Of a DNA stretch of 64,000 nucleotides, positions 24,301-30,202 are shown one piece after another. Made by a program: the position numbers and the translations under genes. Each line of letters begins with the position of its first letter. Position 1 is the stretch's first letter. Origin of the DNA: Doryteuthis pealeii (taxonomy: Eukaryota > Mollusca > Cephalopoda > Myopsida > Loliginidae); contig CM042143.1 of the NCBI GenBank assembly GCA_023376005.1, forward strand, positions 87,198,470 to 87,262,469, in the 5' to 3' direction. The notes under the pieces are model-generated. The model saw nothing but the letters and a program-made list of their open reading frames with translations, was not told where the DNA came from and did no database searches.

Positions 24301-27300
24301 TTTAATCAAACATAATGAAAAGATCAAAAGAACGAAAGAACAAAAAAAAAAAAGAAGTGAGAGAGAGAGAGTTAAATGAAGATTATTATACTTTTTACAT
24401 ATTGAACTATTTTCAATAGCTCTTAAATAAACATCAAATGTAATAATTAAATTACCATACTGTAGGTCCTGCTAGTGAATATATAGTATTGAAAATCATC
24501 ATTTAAGCGTTTATTTTTTCCATATTTTTTCGTATATATACATAGGTATACATATATTTCAGATCATCAGATAAAAATGTTCTGGTCCTTCAAGTTGAAA
24601 AATATCATTAATACGGTTGGAATGTTTTTAATAAGATTTAACATGGGAAAGTCTATTTCTATGGTGCTAGAAGAGTCCAAGTTGAGACCGTCCAAATCCT
24701 CCAAGATGAAATGGAAAAAAAATGTAAATCCTGATTATCTGGTGTGGCTCAAAAAAAAAAAAAAAAACTGAACCAGTCACAATGTCAAAAGGATAAGAGA
24801 AAAAAGAATATGAATGAGCCAAAATCCTGTTGGCTGGGGTTTTAGAATACACAGGCTGCACCTCTGCAGGAGGGGTAAGACCCCCCACCCAATGGGGCCA
24901 CCTGTTGGGCATGGGTGGCAACCTGTGAAGCTTAAGGATGAAACAGTGGTGGCTAAGCAGTCCATAACATGCAGCACTCCACTTTGGCCCTTACTTAGGC
25001 TAGACGGTCGGTTGGAGAGGACCCCCCCCCCCCAATCAATCAATTGGCTGGCCATGTCAAGCCCTAGCATCTATATGATTATCTCAACCCTATTGTGCTT
25101 ATGGCAACCCCCAACCCTTTTTATCATATATGTGCTAGAAAGCGGTGGCTGAGAGTCTTCATGTCCTGGAGGTTTGGGGAATGTGGAGCACCCCTTCCTC
25201 ACCATTGCTCCCAGGTCCACTCTGACCCGGCGTGGTAGTACCTGTTAGGGTCCTATCTATGGGTTAAATAGAAAATGAGAATTGAGTTTTAAAAATTTTC
25301 TTCCAAACTATCGCTACGAATCTTTCAAAATTTTGCCAGCATTAAATGACCCACCAAGATTGACATACCTTAAAAGAAAACAATTTTCAGATATTAAAAA
25401 CTTGAAACTTAGAGACTTTTATTAAATTACTTGAATTAACATTAAATGACCAGATAAGGGTTGATATGCCGTAAGACAAAACAACCAAACAACCCAATGA
25501 GCCGGGGAAAATTTATATGAATATTACCTTCTTATTTGCAAGAAGGAAAGATTTTTAGATTGCATCATTTAAAAAGATGTCTAGAATTCCTCCCATATAT
25601 AGAAATAGGAAAAAAATTTCCAACTCAAGTCATTCAAAAACATCCATCACCTTTTGAACAACAAAAATCTTTCTTATTGTCCTGAAGAAGGTTTATATAA
25701 ACCAAAACGTTTAAACAGCGACATAAATATCATAAATTCTTTTTTGGAACACTTTGTTTTTCCTATTTCTATATATTATCGGATTCATTTCCATATTTTA
25801 CCCCCAATTGCTCCCCTCCAAATTTTTTTTTCTAATCATTCTTCTTCATTATTTTCTAGGATTTAATTAACTTGGCTCCTCGTAAACCAGACTGGGATTT
25901 GAAACGAGATGTGGCTAAAAGATTTGAGAAACTTGAACGGCGAACACAGCGAGCTATTGCCCAGTTGATACGTAAGTATATAAACGTTTAGGGTTTTCTA
26001 TTGTTATTTTATAGGAGTGTGGAATTTGTTATGGAATCAATGACGGCCGACACATGTGTCAGTGTAACAAGGTTTATTTCCAAAAAGAAATACGGTACAC
26101 AGTTAAATACGATTAGTTGAACATTGCTCTTAAGCTGCTCTCCCAGCTCCGAGAGCTGGCAGCTAAATAGTGCTCAGACTAGTCCATCTTGTGGAGGTAG
26201 TCTATCTACTTCACAACAGAATTTTACAAGCTAGCAGTAGTAATCACTTGTAGATAGACTAGTTAAATAATTAACTTACCATCAGAAACCAGCAACTTTC
26301 ACTATACTATACTATACTTGTGATATTAGAATGTGATGAAAGTCTTAAGTAAAATAAAGTATTGTCAATGTGATTATTAGTATTTCTTTCATCTTATTTT
26401 GTTGCTTTTTAGTACAACTTTTGAATTATTTATTTATGATAGCTGAAGGGCCAGGATGTTAGAAGTTGCAAATTGAAGCACCCGGATAGAGTGTAACCAC
26501 CTGCTTTAGTAATGTAGTATGCAGCAAAGGTTGGGAGAGACCATTCCAATACTTCACAGGCAAGAGGCTTATGGAACGTAGTTGAAGACTGCTATAATAT
26601 TCTTATGTGGTATGGGTAAATAATAGAGCGGAAAGACTTTGTCAGCAAACTTTTGCAATTTGGAAATCAATTACCCAAATAAGTATTAGTAGTATAGTAG
26701 AATAGTAGTGGTACTATTTAACCCATAGCTGGGGGATTCATACTCTTTTGATGAGTATTAGTCTGAAAGTGAACATAGTAGCCCAACTGGAGTTTGAACT
26801 TGTTTACTACAATGCCACAGTACAGCACGTTCACCACTATGTAACGGGGACTCCCAATATCAAAACTTATATGTAAATTTTAAAGTATTACATAGTATTT
26901 ACATAGTAGCCCAACTGGAGTTTGAACTTGTTTACTACAATGCCACAGTACAGCACGTTCACCACTATGTAACGGGGACTCCCAATAAATAATCCACAAA
27001 AATATACAATAACAATCTGATAATATTTAATACACATTTCATTTGTTGGTATTTAATTCTACTGAAAACTGGAGTGCTCTTGCAATGCCACCTAGTGCCC
27101 AATGGAAGAACTGTGGCAAGTAAGGTATGTAATTCCTCCAGAAATGTTGCCATACATCATATGAATATTTTGTTTTTATTCTAATTTTTTATAAACCACC
27201 AAATTTATCATCTAAACTCTTTAATATTAGATTATACTAGCAAGAATTGTTATATACTTGTTTGACTTGGGTGGTATATAATGGGTAGAGAGAGGAGATG

Positions 27301-28898
27301 GGTTCTTACCTGTTCTGCTTTGGGGTTGGCCATCTTCTTCTGGGCTGATTTCTTCTTTCTGCTGGGCTGGGTGGTCTGTGCTTATTTTTTGGTTGTAATG
27401 ATTAAGCAAGACTTTATTGTTTTTCTTTATTTTTTTTCCAAAGGGTTTTCAATTGCGCGGTGAGAAGCTGTCATTTTAGGAGCAAAGGACCCACACGTCT
27501 GCTCCTTTCTACTAACAGCCAAAATCTGACTAACTAAACTTAACTTCAGCTCTTGCACTCTCCCATTGGCGGAAGCCAAGGGGTCAACTAAAAGTCATTA
27601 CCTATCAATGATATAACCCTCTCCGACTTTGCATTTCAATATGCCCTCTGGGCATAAGTATTTAAGTTTTAATATAATTAAATATATTAATTTAGAAAGA
27701 CTAATGAAATTAAATAAGAATGCATATAAAAAGATTACACTTATTTTGATTATATTTTAATTGGTTTCTATATAAAATCATTCATAGGATTGATTTTAAT
27801 ACGTTGGAGAATAAAACAATAATATTAGACACCAATAACACCAAAACATTATTTATTAAACATGGTTTTGTTAAAATCAGTATGCAAATCAATCTCACTA
27901 TATATTATGTAAACATTTATTTCTTAGTGATATACAAGACACATTGCAGGATTTTAAAGGCACTAATAACATGGGTTGTTTTGAGGCAAATCTAACTCAG
28001 ATTTTCATAGAGACACCAGTGATAAATTAGATTTATTCTATGTATTAATGATTTTAACTATGAATTAAATAGTCATTGATAAACTTATGCAATTACTGAG
28101 GGTATTGTGATGTAAGCAGTAATGTTACAAACAGACACTGAATCTCCATTATGATGATAATTTAAAAAAATCTTATTATAATGGAAATCTGGTGTCTCTG
28201 TCTATAACCAAAACTGCGTCATTGCTTATGTCACAATACCCTCACTTTTATATTATGTAAATCTATTATCAAAATCATTAATACATGGAATAATTCTTAT
28301 CTTATTTATTAACAATGTTTCTATGAAAATCTGAGATTTGCCTCAAATCAGTCCATGTTATTAGTGCATTTAAAATCCTACAATGTCTTATATATCACTA
28401 AGAAATAAAGGTTTACATAATATATGGTGTGTTTAATTGGCATACTATTTTTAACAAAATAAATGAATAAATAATTACTTGGTGTTATTGATCTACTATA
28501 TATTATTGTTTTATTCTTAGACCTTTTAAGTTTAATAAATAATAATTTAATGTTACTGATTTCTAATACTATCACTTTATTCTCAAACGTATTAAAAGCA
28601 ATCCTATATATAATTTTTTATAAAAATGAATTAAAATAACATTAAGATAAATGTAATATTTATATATTTGTTCTTATTTAGTTTCATTAGTCTTTCTAAG
28701 TTAGTATAATATTCTATTACATTAAAACTTAAATACTTCCTTTTGCTAGTATATATAAAGATTTTAAAATGTTTTAAACTTTAAATTGTTTCTATTCCAG
28801 GAGACAGATTGAAAGGCAGTGGTGAAAATCTTCTGGATGCTGTTAATGCCAGTGATGCTTTACAACGTGGAGATGAAGAAGTTGAAGAAAATGACTGA
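9223..28898 (+). CDS. CCDC12: CCDC12, spliceosome-associated coiled-coil protein (five exons)
   Basis: Joined exons 9223-9380, 20789-20865, 22160-22221, 25860-25971 and 28801-28898 total 507 nt and encode 168 residues; human CCDC12 is of nearly identical length. All introns are GT-AG and phases agree (158, 77, 62, 112, 98 nt). The product has a basic coiled-coil N-terminus, then the diagnostic conserved block VEEKIQDQLEAANV, followed by LAPRKPDWDLKRDVAKRFEK and RTQRAIAQLIRDRL, and an acidic tail. The family (Pfam cwf18) is a nuclear pre-mRNA splicing factor associated with the activated spliceosome. Introns are 11.4, 1.3, 3.6 and 2.8 kb and consist largely of mobile DNA. Identification is secure from conserved residues; expression is unknown. 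Confidence 0.95.
9667..9912 (-). mobile_element. tRNA-derived SINE, minus strand, with A-rich left flank
   Basis: Right end reads on the minus strand as gggctgtgtggctcagtcgg (A box of a tRNA-like head); body shares atctccttggtc, agatccctgtg and ctcagcatatgag with the other SINEs in the window. A run of about 24 A lies at the left boundary. It sits in CCDC12 intron 1. Confidence 0.85.
10375..10578 (+). mobile_element. tRNA-derived SINE, plus strand
   Basis: Starts ggactgatttagctcagtcg with an intact A box, has a B-box-like ggttcaataccag at about 10429-10441, and ends in a CAA/AAT-rich tail (cacaacaacaacaataaaaa). Same family as the other SINEs; this copy shows the head-to-tail order most clearly. 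Confidence 0.88.
10893..10955. repeat. TA-rich microsatellite
   Basis: Alternating TA/TG-rich tract (atatatatatatgtatata, gtgtgatg). It borders the foldback at 10960-11325; a matching tract (tatctatctatatatata) lies on the other side at about 11327-11360. Confidence 0.7.
11047..11089 (-). ncRNA. Hammerhead-ribozyme-like core (family P, copy 1)
   Basis: On the minus strand: CTGATGA, then a 5-bp stem II (GGTTT/AAACC) with a 6-nt loop, then GAAAC, then a short stem III GTT-TG-AAC followed by AT|T. The conserved CUGANGA and GAAA boxes of a type I hammerhead are present in the correct order. Stem III has one C-A mismatch, as expected from CpG decay. Stem I pairing is weak. Self-cleavage is untested. 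Confidence 0.5.
11219..11258 (+). ncRNA. Hammerhead-ribozyme-like core (family P, copy 2)
   Basis: CTGAAGA, stem II GGTTT/AAACC with loop CTATAT, GAAAC, stem III ACATT-CA-AATGT and a GTC at 11256-11258 exactly where the hammerhead cleavage triplet (NUH) belongs. This is the best stem III/cleavage-site pairing among the copies. The flanks do not form a convincing stem I, so activity in cis is uncertain. Hammerhead cores of this type are known from Penelope-like retroelements. Confidence 0.5.
11437..11641 (-). mobile_element. tRNA-derived SINE, minus strand
   Basis: Same body as the other SINEs (agatccctgtg, ctcatatgctgagttg, aaccaggaac) with the A-box region tgactgagctaa at its right end, abutting the CTAG end of a Helitron-like element at 11642. 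Confidence 0.8.
11642..12425 (-). mobile_element. Helitron-like family 2 copy with internal insertion
   Basis: Minus-strand copy: CTAG at 11642-11645 is the 3' terminus (followed by T on that strand) and the 5' end lies near 12425. The body matches 35285-35773 and 23981-24475 (taattattacaatgtttgat, caacaccaga, catctt). About 310 bp at roughly 11668-11983 is foreign (see next entry). Non-coding. Confidence 0.75.
11668..11983 (-). mobile_element. Possible LINE 3'-end fragment inside the Helitron-like element
   Basis: A less AT-rich insert whose left end is the simple run atcatcatcagcatt; on the minus strand it therefore ends in ...aatgctgatgatgat, the short GATGAT-type tail typical of some RTE-like LINEs. 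On the minus strand a 63-codon frame reads ...ASAHQHLQGQPSHVTHT. No domain was recognised, so LINE origin is an inference from the tail. Confidence 0.35.
12426..12960. repeat. Interspersed repeat family Y (copy 1)
   Basis: Blocks tgagctctaggtagataatt, gaaactaacatat, gtgacaggcagaatgtg, cgactaattagaacca and cctttagaaaacaatcattg occur in the same order at about 60845-61620. This copy lacks the 241-bp insertion found there and so shows the empty site. Non-coding. Confidence 0.75.
12961..13354. repeat. Interspersed repeat family W (copy 1)
   Basis: Shares agtttaacagatttgaattc, tggttgccataccaaggtta, atttacccatag and cttgtccaggatttgaac in order with 33390-33715. Runs directly into the 30-bp minisatellite. 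No coding function supported. Confidence 0.65.
13355..13998. repeat. 30-bp minisatellite
   Basis: About 21 units of consensus acaaatgaag-ggtaaggatg-taacagaatg, with variants that lose a few bases or carry gaaagataaatg. Because the unit is a multiple of three, the minus strand shows open frames that repeat a ten-residue FCYILTLHLS-like motif. These are repeat artefacts rather than a protein, since unit length drifts and no start or flanking conservation exists. Confidence 0.92.
14195..14565 (-). mobile_element. Family X element (tRNA-like head, hammerhead-like tail), minus strand
   Basis: On the minus strand: a tRNA-like head with B box aggttcaatcctgac (near 14470-14486), then the family blocks catagaacttcaaacc (here seen on plus) and the tail region near 14265-14300. 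The CUGANGA box has been lost (gggtgtttcttg replaces cttcaggtgtttcttg). It forms an inverted pair with the next copy. Confidence 0.65.
14575..15050 (+). mobile_element. Family X element, plus strand
   Basis: Contains ggttcaatcctggcc (B box) near 14733-14747, the shared body (atgagaacactctac, ggattgaataaagggtttgg, ttcccgagtccgacaaga) and the hammerhead-like core CTGAAGA at 14917-14923 with stem GGCT/GGCC-type pairing and GAAACG at 14945-14950. The tail is taacaataaagatgaggaca and ttatcaagcttcatctc. An extra partial tail copy (14582-14660) precedes the head. Confidence 0.7.
15193..15932 (-). mobile_element. Helitron-like family 2 copy interrupted by a SINE
   Basis: Minus-strand copy. The left end reads ctaacaggacctgtggg (3' TTAG then T on the minus strand) and the right end reads ttaatatataga followed by t, giving a 5' A|TC start. 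A SINE occupies about 15303-15536. The blocks taatcttgatttaact, ggtccatcatttag and caccagataatcagga match the other copies. Confidence 0.8.
15303..15536 (-). mobile_element. tRNA-derived SINE, minus strand
   Basis: Right end on the minus strand begins gggccgggttagctcagtcg with an A box; body as in the other SINEs (gaccaaggagattg on plus, agatccctgtgctactcata). Inserted within a family 2 Helitron-like copy, with Helitron sequence continuing on both sides. Confidence 0.87.
16225..16585. repeat. 33-bp minisatellite
   Basis: Roughly eleven units of catgtcttgcctttcatc-ttcacatgtcccaat, with a gac/gcc variant and some shortened units. The unit is a multiple of three and gives plus-strand frames repeating MSCLSSSHVPI-like residues. 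No evidence supports a protein. Confidence 0.92.
16641..16920 (+). repeat. Family P repeat with hammerhead-like core (copy 3)
   Basis: Core at 16701-16741: CTGACGA, partial stem II (ATTTA...AAACC region), AAAAC where GAAAC is expected, and a fully paired stem III ACGTTT/AAACGT followed by T|GAC. GAC can pair with GTC just before the core as a 3-bp stem I. The G-to-A change in the GAAA box should disable this copy. Downstream attt...aaacacacgg resembles the right flank of the copy at 11219. Confidence 0.5.
17041..17674. other. CCDC12 intron 1 sequence without recognised feature
   Basis: Begins with a C-rich homopolymer (17044-17060), then AT-rich sequence. The stretch gtttaaatagtgccattgct ... 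gaataacccacaaatgttga at 17097-17150 resembles 50710-50775, so it includes a fragment of a dispersed repeat. No gene. Confidence 0.4.
17675..18605. repeat. Two diverged tandem copies of a roughly 600-bp unit
   Basis: Copy 1 starts near 17678 (taccgttttaactcgccgta) and copy 2 near 18292 (taccattttaactcactgta). Shared ordered blocks include ataattcaatgg, aaaacacata, ctttccaac, ccctgacggtatacaatc / ccctgacggtgtacaatc and atttcacacattatata. Copy 2 is cut at 18610 by an LTR element. Non-coding. Confidence 0.8.
18611..19482 (+). mobile_element. Deleted LTR retrotransposon with two short LTR copies
   Basis: Direct repeats 18611-18715 and 19380-19482 share tccccctgtgtgttg, gaatggactggtctgccc and gggcataaataaagag. 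Between them, 18760-18776 (TGGCACTGCGAACAGGG) resembles a Gypsy-type primer-binding site, and the frame ending at 19341 reads RRIRAPITLPPQMHGQSH, similar to the frame at 43358-43440 on the minus strand. The interior is therefore a heavily deleted internal region joining a 5' leader to a 3' polyprotein end. The LTR 3' boundary and target duplication were not resolved. Confidence 0.7.
19027..19341 (+). pseudogene. 3' remnant of Gypsy-type polyprotein
   Basis: A 104-codon frame ending 38 nt before the 3' LTR. Its last residues (RQRLCRRIRAPITLPP, then MHGQSH) resemble the reading frame at 43358-43564 on the minus strand (RQRVRPPKNLSPQMRGQSH), which also lies next to an LTR-like sequence. This shared position suggests the C-terminal end of pol. 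No catalytic domain remains, so it is a deletion remnant. Confidence 0.5.
19585..19790 (+). repeat. LTR-like segment shared with 50070-50270 (inverted)
   Basis: Starts TGTATAACCCGTCAGCCCG and contains gagctaaagggctcactgaa, tggccgtcaagatcggattc and cgaccagaaatccgct. The same blocks occur reverse-complemented at 50070-50270, which begins TGTATAACCCGTC on its minus strand. The shared TG start suggests the beginning of an LTR. This copy is truncated at about 19790. Confidence 0.55.
19791..20788. other. Intron sequence before CCDC12 exon 2
   Basis: Contains a short imperfect internal duplication (20281-20400 versus 20440-20535: ttctcaacaaa, gatttttatctaa, tttaagtggaaaa, atcatttc) and ends with the exon 2 polypyrimidine tract (20745-20786). 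A 123-codon plus-strand frame at 19964-20335 is Ser-rich and unlike any family known to me, and is not supported as coding. Confidence 0.4.
20789..20865 (+). CDS. CCDC12: CCDC12 exon 2
   Basis: Preceded by a long polypyrimidine tract and ttcag; completes the split Arg codon and reads PVFRSYQPIDDSLKENSLPK then SEPGK, ending in AAAG|gtattt. The FRSYxPxDxxLK pattern corresponds to the RNYVPEDEDLK segment of human CCDC12. 77 nt. Confidence 0.93.
20913..21425 (-). mobile_element. Helitron-like family 1 copy, minus strand
   Basis: 3' terminus CTAG at 20913-20916; body follows the family order (tatttaagttttaatgtaat, atgcaaattattcccac, ttaaatgcattaataatatg, caaatctaactcag, gtgacttagttttggttaca) to the 5' end near 21425. 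It starts 48 nt after CCDC12 exon 2. Confidence 0.75.
21531..21705. mobile_element. Family X terminal inverted repeats without interior
   Basis: Left arm ttggactgttgtcctcatct ... cttcttcaggtgtttcttg followed after a short junction by aatgaggacaactgtctgaa and gaagcttcatctc. This is a family X copy reduced to its inverted tail plus part of the right tail. A minus-strand hammerhead-like box (tcttcag) remains near 21604-21610. Confidence 0.65.
21715..21795 (+). repeat. Family V fragment
   Basis: ccattactcccaggtccact ... gatcccatctatgggtcaaa is the 3' end block of family V, seen fully at 24825-25265. Only this end is present here. Confidence 0.65.
21948..22045 (+). mobile_element. Helitron-like family 2 fragment (5' end)
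   Basis: tatatattaatacttgtgtt ... gttgcagcaccctctggtta and aaaatgaaactgtcc is the 5' end of family 2. Only about 100 bp remains, upstream of CCDC12 exon 3. Confidence 0.65.
22160..22221 (+). CDS. CCDC12: CCDC12 exon 3
   Basis: Acceptor ttttctag, 62 nt, reading VEEKIQDQLEAANVKTVVED and V, donor GTG|gtgagt. Corresponds to VEEKVKEQLEAAKPEPVIEEV of human CCDC12. A dispersed repeat begins only about 15 nt beyond the donor. Confidence 0.95.
22236..22625 (+). repeat. Family V repeat
   Basis: Starts ctaagcttag/tgtcaccctgttggctgagg about 15 nt after the exon 3 donor. Shares acctctgtagaggggtgaa, agtcctagcacctatatgat and tatcatatatgtgctagaag with 24825-25265 and, inverted, with 51895-52235 and 62932-63425. 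Open frames across it are translated repeat. Confidence 0.8.
22626..22690 (-). mobile_element. Helitron-like family 2 terminal fragment
   Basis: tttttaaccatagcaagatg, then ttaaggaacacgagtattaa: the 5' end of family 2 on the minus strand, joined directly to family V. Probably a relic of nested insertion or deletion. Confidence 0.55.
23040..23435 (-). mobile_element. LTR-like sequence (family D), probable solo LTR
   Basis: On the minus strand it begins TGTTACATAATTATATGGTG near 23435 and contains ccctgtagcgagaattctaa and ctcgcacggtgaa. Related blocks, in the same relative order, occur at 48110-48419 (start TGTTACAATTTATG, agaccctgtagctgaatata, cctcagcagagag). The 3' end near 23040 is not resolved and no target duplication was confirmed. 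Confidence 0.5.
23573..23977 (-). mobile_element. Helitron-like family 1 short subtype, minus strand, complete ends
   Basis: 3' terminus CTAG (23573-23576) followed by T on the minus strand; subterminal hairpin GCCC-gga-GGGC at 23588-23598; 5' terminus TCTATTAATAATGGAG ending at 23977, preceded by A. The A|T target and lack of target duplication are Helitron hallmarks. 405 bp, non-coding; shares internal tgtctaatgttgcatg and caaattttgagtgtattta with 63466-63899. Confidence 0.82.
23981..24475 (+). mobile_element. Helitron-like family 2 copy, plus strand
   Basis: Starts at the family 2 5' region (atatattaatactcttg) and ends GTCCTGCTAG at 24475 followed by T. The subterminal hairpin of other copies has been deleted (accatactgtaggtcctgct). 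It abuts the preceding family 1 copy. 495 bp, non-coding. Confidence 0.78.
24668..24748 (+). mobile_element. Duplicate fragment of Helitron-like family 2
   Basis: About 60 bp (gagaccgtccaaatcctcca ... ctgattatctggtg) is identical to 24049-24109 in the adjacent copy. It suggests either a very recent local duplication or a second young insertion truncated at an A-run (24750-24767). Confidence 0.7.
24825..25265 (+). repeat. Family V repeat, full-length copy
   Basis: From ctgttggctggggttttaga through cctctgcaggaggggtaaga, cctgttgggcatgggtggca and tatatgtgctagaaagcggt to cctatctatgggttaaatag. It is the most complete of five copies. About 440 bp, with no terminal inverted repeat or clear tail; class unknown. 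Confidence 0.75.
25266..25620. other. Unclassified AT-rich intron 3 sequence
   Basis: Contains two related blocks, agcattaaatgacccaccaa / gattgacataccttaaa (25340-25375) and acattaaatgacccagataa / gttgatatgccgtaaga (25440-25475), which resemble short repeat ends elsewhere in the window. No gene seen. Confidence 0.4.
25625..25800 (+). repeat. Family P repeat with hammerhead-like core (copy 4)
   Basis: aacatccatcaccttttgaa leads to CTGAAGA at 25682-25688, a shortened stem II (GGTTTATATAAACC), AAAAC in place of GAAAC, stem III ACGTTT/AAAC and GAC. The box change should abolish activity. It lies in CCDC12 intron 3, about 60 bp upstream of exon 4. Confidence 0.5.
25860..25971 (+). CDS. CCDC12: CCDC12 exon 4
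   Basis: Acceptor attttctag, 112 nt, the most conserved part of the protein: DLINLAPRKPDWDLKRDVAK followed by RFEKLERRTQRAIAQLI, donor C|gtaagt. It is nearly identical to the human segment and settles the gene identity. Confidence 0.97.
26000..26450. other. Intron 4 start, unclassified
   Basis: Includes a less AT-rich stretch (26035-26280) with a short inverted repeat around agctctgagagctggcagct-like sequence at 26148-26164, and a tandem actatactatacta run near 26300. Possibly part of a mobile element; no family assigned. Confidence 0.35.
26773..26987 (-). repeat. Tandemly duplicated tRNA-like segment
   Basis: The 87-bp block 26773-26859 is repeated at 26901-26987 with no difference seen. 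On the minus strand it reads ttacatagtggtgaacgtgc (A-box-like) and aagttcaaactcc (B-box-like) about 35 nt apart, as in a tRNA-derived SINE head or tRNA pseudogene. It does not fold as a functional tRNA by eye. Confidence 0.65.
27246..27625 (-). mobile_element. LTR-like sequence, possible relative of family D
   Basis: caagactttattgtttttct at 27405-27430 and the following ttgcgcggtgagaagctg / aaaatctgactaactaa resemble in order the segment 23143-23280. Richer in G+C than surrounding intron. Boundaries not resolved; low confidence. Confidence 0.35.
27630..28160 (-). mobile_element. Helitron-like family 1 copy, minus strand
   Basis: The subterminal hairpin ATGCCC-tct-GGGCAT lies at 27641-27655 and the 5' end (reverse complement of gaatctccattat) near 28155. 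Body blocks follow the family order. The 3' CTAG has decayed. It lies head-to-head with the next copy, 5' ends about 10 nt apart. Confidence 0.75.
28171..28749 (+). mobile_element. Helitron-like family 1 copy, plus strand, complete ends
   Basis: Starts TCTTATTATAATGGAAAT preceded by A and ends TTTTGCTAG at 28749 followed by T. This A|T insertion site with TC and CTAG ends fits Helitrons. 579 bp, no coding capacity. Its end is about 50 nt before CCDC12 exon 5. Confidence 0.82.
28801..28898 (+). CDS. CCDC12: CCDC12 exon 5 (coding part)
   Basis: Acceptor ctattccag; reads RDRLKGSGENLLDAVNASDA then an acidic tail ending EEVEEND and TGA at 28896-28898. A family 1 Helitron-like element ends at 28749, about 50 nt upstream of the exon, so the branch point and polypyrimidine tract lie between the element and the exon. 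Confidence 0.93.
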
Positions 28899-28929
28899 CA
28901 AGATTGAGAAAAAGAAGAAAAAAAATTAT

Positions 28930-28935
28930 AATAAA
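28930..28935 (+). terminator. CCDC12 polyadenylation signal
   Basis: A canonical AATAAA hexamer lies 32 nt after the CCDC12 stop codon. It would give a very short 3' UTR, ending just before the hammerhead-like repeat that starts near 28955. No other signal was preferred. Confidence 0.6.
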
Positions 28936-28954
28936 AACAGATATTGAATCTCTG

Positions 28955-29525
28955 AATTTTTTAGATGAGGCTTGATAATTTGGATTATTTGGACTATTGT
29001 CCTCATCTTCATTGTTATCTACACAATAATGTGCCCTCCTGCCTTCTTCAGATGTTTTGTGTTAAATTCAGAAACCTTGTCCAACTCAGGAGTTTTCATG
29101 TCGGAATCGGAAGCCTTCACATAACTTAAAACGGAACCCTTTATTCAATCGACGTGAGTAGACTGTTTTCATTCCATTAACCATGACCAGGTACAAGTGT
29201 TAAGCTATGTTAAGTATTCTATGTTATTCCCGAATTCAAAGGTTCCTGAGTTTGACAAGAAACACCTGAAAAAGGCCGGAGAGCACATCGGCCAAAATGT
29301 TGTGTAGATAACAGTATGTATATTTTGGCAGCATTTTTTTCCTTTATACACACAAGTTTTGTTGAACACGACAGACATTTCATGTCTGATGAGTTTCTTT
29401 CCGATCTTTTCAAGTTGTCTGGCCAGTTTTTTAATGTCTAGGTGGAATTAGTTGACAAGTCCACCAAAGGTTTTATCACAAGTACTTTCGGCACTTGTGA
29501 CATAACAATGAAGATGAGGACAATA
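28955..29525. mobile_element. Family X element with inverted tails
   Basis: Left part on the minus strand (gatgaggcttgataatttgg ... ccttcttcagatg) and right part on the plus strand (ttcctgagtttgacaagaaa, CTGAAAA in place of CTGAAGA, ggccggagagcacatcggcc) face each other. The right tail is displaced (aatgaagatgaggacaatag at about 29508-29527). It begins within 60 nt of the CCDC12 stop codon. Confidence 0.65.
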
Positions 29526-29527
29526 GT

Positions 29528-30160
29528 AAAAAAAAATCTCAATAATTCAACAGACATTAAGTGTTTAAAGCCTTTTTTTCTGCTGTCTTCTGCTTATCTG
29601 AAAAATACCACAGACACCAAAAAATTGGGGAGGTGGGGGGGGGGTCTCCTTTGAAAAGAAGAAAAATATTTATTTTACATATGAATTGTAACAACTGCTT
29701 CTCGGATGACTATGCATTTTGTTTTGCTCTTTATTTTTTACTAGAAGCAGCTACCCGGCATCACCTGGGTAAAGGAGAGGGATAATAAAAAGTTAGTCTC
29801 GCAGATCCATTGATTGTTTTGGTCTTCCATAATTGATTTATGTTTATGCTTTAATCACGAACGCCACTAATGACTTTCCCTTCTCCTACTATTCAAATTT
29901 TAATCTTCCCAGATATAAATAAAATCTTCATTATTTTTTGCACAAAAAGCAAGCTCTGGTGATAGTGAATGTATATATATATTTACTTTGTTGTTAATTG
30001 TTTTAGTTTTGTAGTTTCATCCGGACATACATATAAATCAACTGCCCTTTACTTATGTATAGATAGATAGATATAGATATAGATAGATAGATTAAATCTA
30101 AAAATTCCAGCATTAACCAAATGGGTTTTCATTGTAGTTTATTATCTATCTTGTATATCT
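29528..30160. other. Intergenic sequence 3' of CCDC12
   Basis: Contains a G-run (29627-29645), a (TAGA)n microsatellite at 30058-30092 and otherwise unclassified AT-rich DNA. No gene seen. Confidence 0.4.
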
Positions 30161-30167
30161 CACTCAA

Positions 30168-30170
<3 letters not shown>

Positions 30171-30198
<28 letters not shown>
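30171..30198. repeat. (TA)n microsatellite
   Basis: Uninterrupted TA/AT dinucleotides of about 28 bp. Continues as (TA)n after the putative LTR (31208-31240), indicating that the element split one microsatellite. Confidence 0.85.
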
Positions 30199-30202
<4 letters not shown>

